Shown in pieces: positions 62,799-64,000 of a stretch of 64,000 nucleotides of DNA. The stretch lies in assembly GCA_020633975.1 (NCBI GenBank), contig JACKCR010000006.1, positions 124,001 to 188,000 on the forward strand. Reading direction: 5' to 3'. The notes beneath the pieces are model-generated. The model saw only the letters and a list, made by a program, of their open reading frames with translations. It was not told the DNA's origin and did no database searches. Numbering within the stretch: position 1 is the stretch's first letter; each line of letters opens with the position of its first letter. Source of the stretch: Candidatus Eiseniibacteriota bacterium (lineage in GTDB: Bacteria; Eisenbacteria; RBG-16-71-46; CAIMUX01). A program made the position numbers and the translations under genes.

Positions 62799-63805
62799 CG
62801 CGCCGAGACGAAGGCGCGAGCCCCGAAACCCGCAAGGGAGACGAAACTCCCAGAGGCGAGGTTGCCGGAATCCGTGCGGCAGCTTCGCCTGCAGATCGCG
62901 CCGCGCGCGTGGACGCACTCCGCCGGGCCCGGCCGCAGCGGCGTTTCCTGCGTTTCTCGCTCTTCCTCCTCGGTGCGCTCTTCGCCTACGCGTGGGCTTC
63001 GGGCGCGTTCACGTTCGTCGATCTCGGAACCGAGCGTGCGCAGCGGAACCTGACGAGGTTCCTCGAGGAAATCCGTCCCTATCCGCTCCAAGGAGTTCCC
63101 TGGGACTTCAGCGTCTATGTGACCTGGTTTCGCGACGTCATCCTCCCGCACACTGGCGTCGCGCTCCTCGCGACACTCGCCCTCTCCGTCGCCGCGATCT
63201 TCGTGGCCGCATTCCTGGGAGCGGCGCTCGCGCCGTTCGCTGCCCGCACGCTCGCGACTCCGTCGCCGTATCTCTCGGCCGGACAAGCGCCCCGAGCTGC
63301 GACCCGACTCTTCTGGCGTGGAGCCGTCATCGTCTCGCGAGCACTCTTCGTCTTCACGAGGTCGGTGCCGGAGTACGTCTGGGCCTTCCTCTTCCTCTCG
63401 ACGCTCGGCGTCGGGCCCTGGCCCGCGGTGCTCGCGCTCGCGACGCACAACATGGGGATCCTGGGGCGTCTCTACGCCGAGTCGATCGAGAACTCCCCTG
63501 GCGCATCCAGCGTCCACTTCCGCGCCACCGGTGCGTCGCGTGCGCAGATCTACTTCGCGTCGCTGCTACCGGGAGCCCTCGGTCGGTACCTGCTCTACTT
63601 CTTCTACCGCTGGGAGACCTGCGTTCGCGAGGCGACCGTGCTCGGTCTTCTCGGCTTCGTCTCGCTCGGCTGGTTCATCCAAGACGCGCGCGCCGGCGTC
63701 CGCTACGACGAGATGTTCCACTTCATCCTGCTCGGAAGCGTGCTCATCGTGTTTGGAGACGTCGTCTCGGGATGGGTACGCAAGCGGATCCGCCAGTCGG
63801 TGTGA
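62795..63805 (+). CDS. phnE: Phosphonate ABC transporter permease (PhnE-like, second)
   Basis: A 336-residue permease. It has an extra basic N-terminal segment (about 50 residues) before the first helix, about six helices, and the EAA loop ESIENSPGASSVHFRATGASRAQ. ATG 62795 has AGGAG at five bases and overlaps the previous stop. The N-terminal segment is not in typical PhnE and may be cytoplasmic. Closely spaced hairpins follow it, so the operon probably ends here. Confidence 0.87.
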   Translation: MTRRDEGASPETRKGDETPRGEVAGIRAAASPADRAARVDALRRARPQRRFLRFSLFLLGALFAYAWASGAFTFVDLGTERAQRNLTRFLEEIRPYPLQGVPWDFSVYVTWFRDVILPHTGVALLATLALSVAAIFVAAFLGAALAPFAARTLATPSPYLSAGQAPRAATRLFWRGAVIVSRALFVFTRSVPEYVWAFLFLSTLGVGPWPAVLALATHNMGILGRLYAESIENSPGASSVHFRATGASRAQIYFASLLPGALGRYLLYFFYRWETCVREATVLGLLGFVSLGWFIQDARAGVRYDEMFHFILLGSVLIVFGDVVSGWVRKRIRQSV

Positions 63806-64000
63806 GCTGCGTAGCGCAGGCGAGGTAGCTCGCGATCCGTACCGGTGGGGGGAAGAGTGGGCCCGCGCCGAGGGCACGGGTCCGGAAGAGGGCGGCTTCC
63901 TTGGGGCCGCCCGGCAAAAAACGGTCGCCCCCTCGGCTTGGGGGGGATACCGAGGGGGCTTCCGTTCGGGCCTCTCGGCCCGGGTGGACCGGCCCGGCCT
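63806..64000. other. Terminal intergenic region with three consecutive hairpins
   Basis: No gene is seen. Hairpins: GGGCGGC/GCCGCCC (63890-63912), GCCCCCTCGG/CCGAGGGGGC (63927-63959, 10 bp, 13-base loop) and CGGGCC-TCTC-GGCCCG (63967-63982). Only weak T-tracts follow, so they may be a Rho-dependent end, an attenuator or the start of a structured RNA beyond the right edge. Confidence 0.5.

Overview
This 64 kb window of high-GC bacterial DNA looks chromosomal. It reads like an uncultured member of the FCB side of the tree, for example a Candidatus Eisenbacteria-like lineage. The reasons are: secreted proteins ending in FlgD-like/type IX-style C-terminal domains, an ECF sigma factor translationally coupled to a Ser/Thr kinase with TPRs, CRTAC1-type FG-GAP proteins, a giant beta-propeller hybrid histidine kinase, and many lipoproteins and outer-membrane barrels. 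This assignment is inference; there is no rRNA or other phylogenetic marker. I saw no tRNA, rRNA, CRISPR array, IS element or prophage. Start codons are often GTG or TTG, and 4-nt stop/start overlaps are common.

Layout. 1-4520 (minus): SbcCD-type pair, a membrane-anchored YhaN-like AAA ATPase (cut by the left edge) and its Mre11/SbcD-like nuclease. 4873-6444: TPR protein with a TonB-type C-terminus. 6745-9383 (minus): SemiSWEET overlapping a HEAT-repeat/cyclophilin protein. 9531-17288 (plus): M16 peptidase, an M28-like protein that has lost most zinc ligands, a NodB-like membrane-anchored protein, and an O-antigen ligase/polymerase. 17290-21192 (minus): transketolase-like enzyme, OmpA lipoprotein, outer-membrane barrel. 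21330-27810 (plus): Asp/Glu racemase-like protein, secreted sulfatase, a strong terminator, an intergenic array of degenerate 42-44 bp repeats, a CRP/FNR-type palindrome, an octaheme HAO-like cytochrome, and a barrel protein. 27872-30392: divergent VOC/membrane fusion and Tat-exported phosphoesterase. 30574-33881: ECF sigma/kinase pair. 34104-39589: secreted FlgD-domain protein, MFS transporter, DUF2871-like protein, GNAT, DinB, dCMP deaminase. 39626-46852: alkaline-phosphatase-superfamily/TPR lipoprotein divergent from an NtrB/NtrC-like pair that is followed by a CRTAC1 lipoprotein. 46947-53239: cupredoxin-CHRD protein, LmbE-like deacetylase, sodium/solute symporter. 53253-59540: giant hybrid sensor kinase, macro-domain protein, non-canonical radical SAM protein. 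60097-63805: phosphonate-type ABC transporter phnD-C-E-E.

Together the genes suggest a diderm heterotroph with a large envelope and secretome, several signalling systems, polysaccharide assembly, phosphonate or phosphite import, and possible periplasmic nitrogen-oxide chemistry.

The most unusual items are the 42-44 bp repeat array with the adjacent CRP/FNR-like site upstream of the HAO-like cytochrome, the M28 pseudopeptidase, the CX11CX2C radical SAM protein, and the sigma54-type regulator whose GAFTGA loop reads GSFPGA. I could not confirm a completely new system.
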